Positions 63,659 through 64,000 of a DNA stretch of 64,000 nt are shown one piece after another. The position numbers were made by a program, and so were the translations under genes. This stretch comes from a virus. Positions within the stretch are counted from its first letter, which is position 1, and each line of letters opens with the position of its first letter. The notes under the pieces were generated by a model. The model did not search any database, was not told the origin of the DNA, and was given only the letters and a program-made list of their open reading frames with translations. The stretch is from the IMG/VR virus record IMGVR_UViG_3300009084_000003, positions 1-64,000 of that record, one strand, 5' to 3'.

Positions 63659-63840
63659 TAGAAACATTCCTCCTTGTCAGCGTGGTTCGTGCAGTAATAC
63701 TCGGTGCCGCCTACACAGATGGGGGCTGGCAGGTTGCAGAGCGCCCCGTCTTCTAGTTCGGCGTCGCAGGCTGCTGCGACGCCGTTCTCGTTGCGGGGGA
63801 GCGGCAGCCACTCGTAGTGGGTGTGCTTGTACTTCGTCAT
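63658..63840 (-). CDS. Small Cys/His-rich protein
   Basis: 60 residues, MTKYKHTHYEWLPLPRNENG. CDAELEDGALCNLPAPICV and CTNHADKEECF give five Cys and His that could bind zinc. TAATG overlap with the next gene and ATGA with the upstream one. Confidence 0.55.
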   Translation of the reverse strand: MTKYKHTHYEWLPLPRNENGVAAACDAELEDGALCNLPAPICVGGTEYYCTNHADKEECF

Positions 63841-64000
63841 TGGAGGGCCTCTAATCCCAATTCGTCCGCGGTCGGCTCCGGGGTGGAGCCAGCGGTGAGT
63901 TGGATGAAGGCGAGCAGGTCGTCGGCCTTGTCGCCGGAGCGCATCACGTTGCCGACGCCGAGGTTGTCTTTGGCGTGGGTGCTGACGATCTTCTTCGTGT
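63837..64000 (-). CDS. Partial hypothetical protein, cut by the right edge
   Basis: C-terminal 54 or so residues of a longer protein: STHAKDNLGVGNVMRSGDKA then DDLLAFIQLTAG and TADELGLEALQ. Stop overlaps the next start in ATGA. Upstream gene of the DNA-metabolism operon; its promoter lies beyond the window. Not assigned. Confidence 0.6.
   Translation of the reverse strand, partial: TKKIVSTHAKDNLGVGNVMRSGDKADDLLAFIQLTAGSTPEPTADELGLEALQ

Noticed and set aside
1-64000. tRNA or rRNA genes
   Set aside because: No cloverleaf-like sequence with conserved arms was noticed in the intergenic stretches, and nearly all the window is coding; a covariance search would be needed to exclude it.
1-64000. 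Temperate lifestyle (integrase, attachment site, full repressor)
   Set aside because: No integrase, partition ATPase or classical repressor was found here; the LexA-like domain and SOS boxes alone do not prove lysogeny, and genes outside the window are unknown.

Overview
The window is GC-rich, almost fully coding phage DNA, very probably from a long-tailed siphovirus of an actinobacterium. Supporting features are a WhiB-like Fe-S protein, many gene starts that look leaderless, SOS boxes of the GAAC-N4-GTTC type used by LexA of actinobacteria and Firmicutes, many GTG starts, and a gene order of portal, protease, capsid, tail, lysis, terminase. No integrase, tRNA, rRNA or CRISPR array was seen. 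Both ends cut through genes.

Layout. (1) 1-10543, leftward: small genes in tightly overlapping operons, including three tandem zinc-ribbon paralogs and an amidoligase / class II glutamine amidotransferase / amidoligase cassette. (2) 10544-11186: a non-coding control region with a G-rich tract and nine copies of a LexA/SOS-type box. (3) 11187-19458, rightward: one large basic protein of unknown function, a strong terminator, then about 20 very small genes coupled by ATGA/GTGA overlaps, with a DUF550-type nucleotide hydrolase, a VWA protein, a lipoprotein with a lysozyme-like domain, and ribbon-helix-helix proteins. (4) 19850-22448: replication genes (winged-helix protein, DnaB/RepA-type ATPase) plus a GGQ release-factor-like protein. 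(5) 23024-29877: portal, capsid maturation protease, major capsid protein. (6) 30057-35207: four glycosyltransferase-type genes and an HNH endonuclease, lying between head and tail genes. (7) 35217-48676: connector, tail tube, tail completion, chaperone, a 2064-residue tape measure and tail-tip proteins. (8) 48734-54977: secreted protein, a second tail-assembly chaperone on the opposite strand, endolysin, a second tail-tube-like protein, membrane/holin proteins and tip or fibre proteins with glycine-rich and tandem-repeat sequence. (9) 55084-58809: small regulators including WhiB, then terminase small and large subunits. (10) 58777-64000, leftward: a DNA-metabolism operon with SSB, RusA, a DNA methyltransferase and a 79-residue protein that is essentially only the LexA DNA-binding domain.

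Two control systems stand out. First, a stand-alone LexA DNA-binding domain without the autoprotease is encoded on the same molecule as a cluster of nine LexA-type boxes; together they suggest a phage circuit that reads, blocks or titrates the host SOS system. Second, many genes or operons begin with a -10 hexamer exactly 6 or 7 bases before the start codon and no ribosome binding site, often inside a 13-bp near-palindrome (GACRTAGTATGTC), implying leaderless transcripts as a main expression mode. A third unusual feature is the duplication of tail-assembly genes: two chaperone paralogs on opposite strands, only one of which has a -1-frame extension, and two tail-tube-like proteins.
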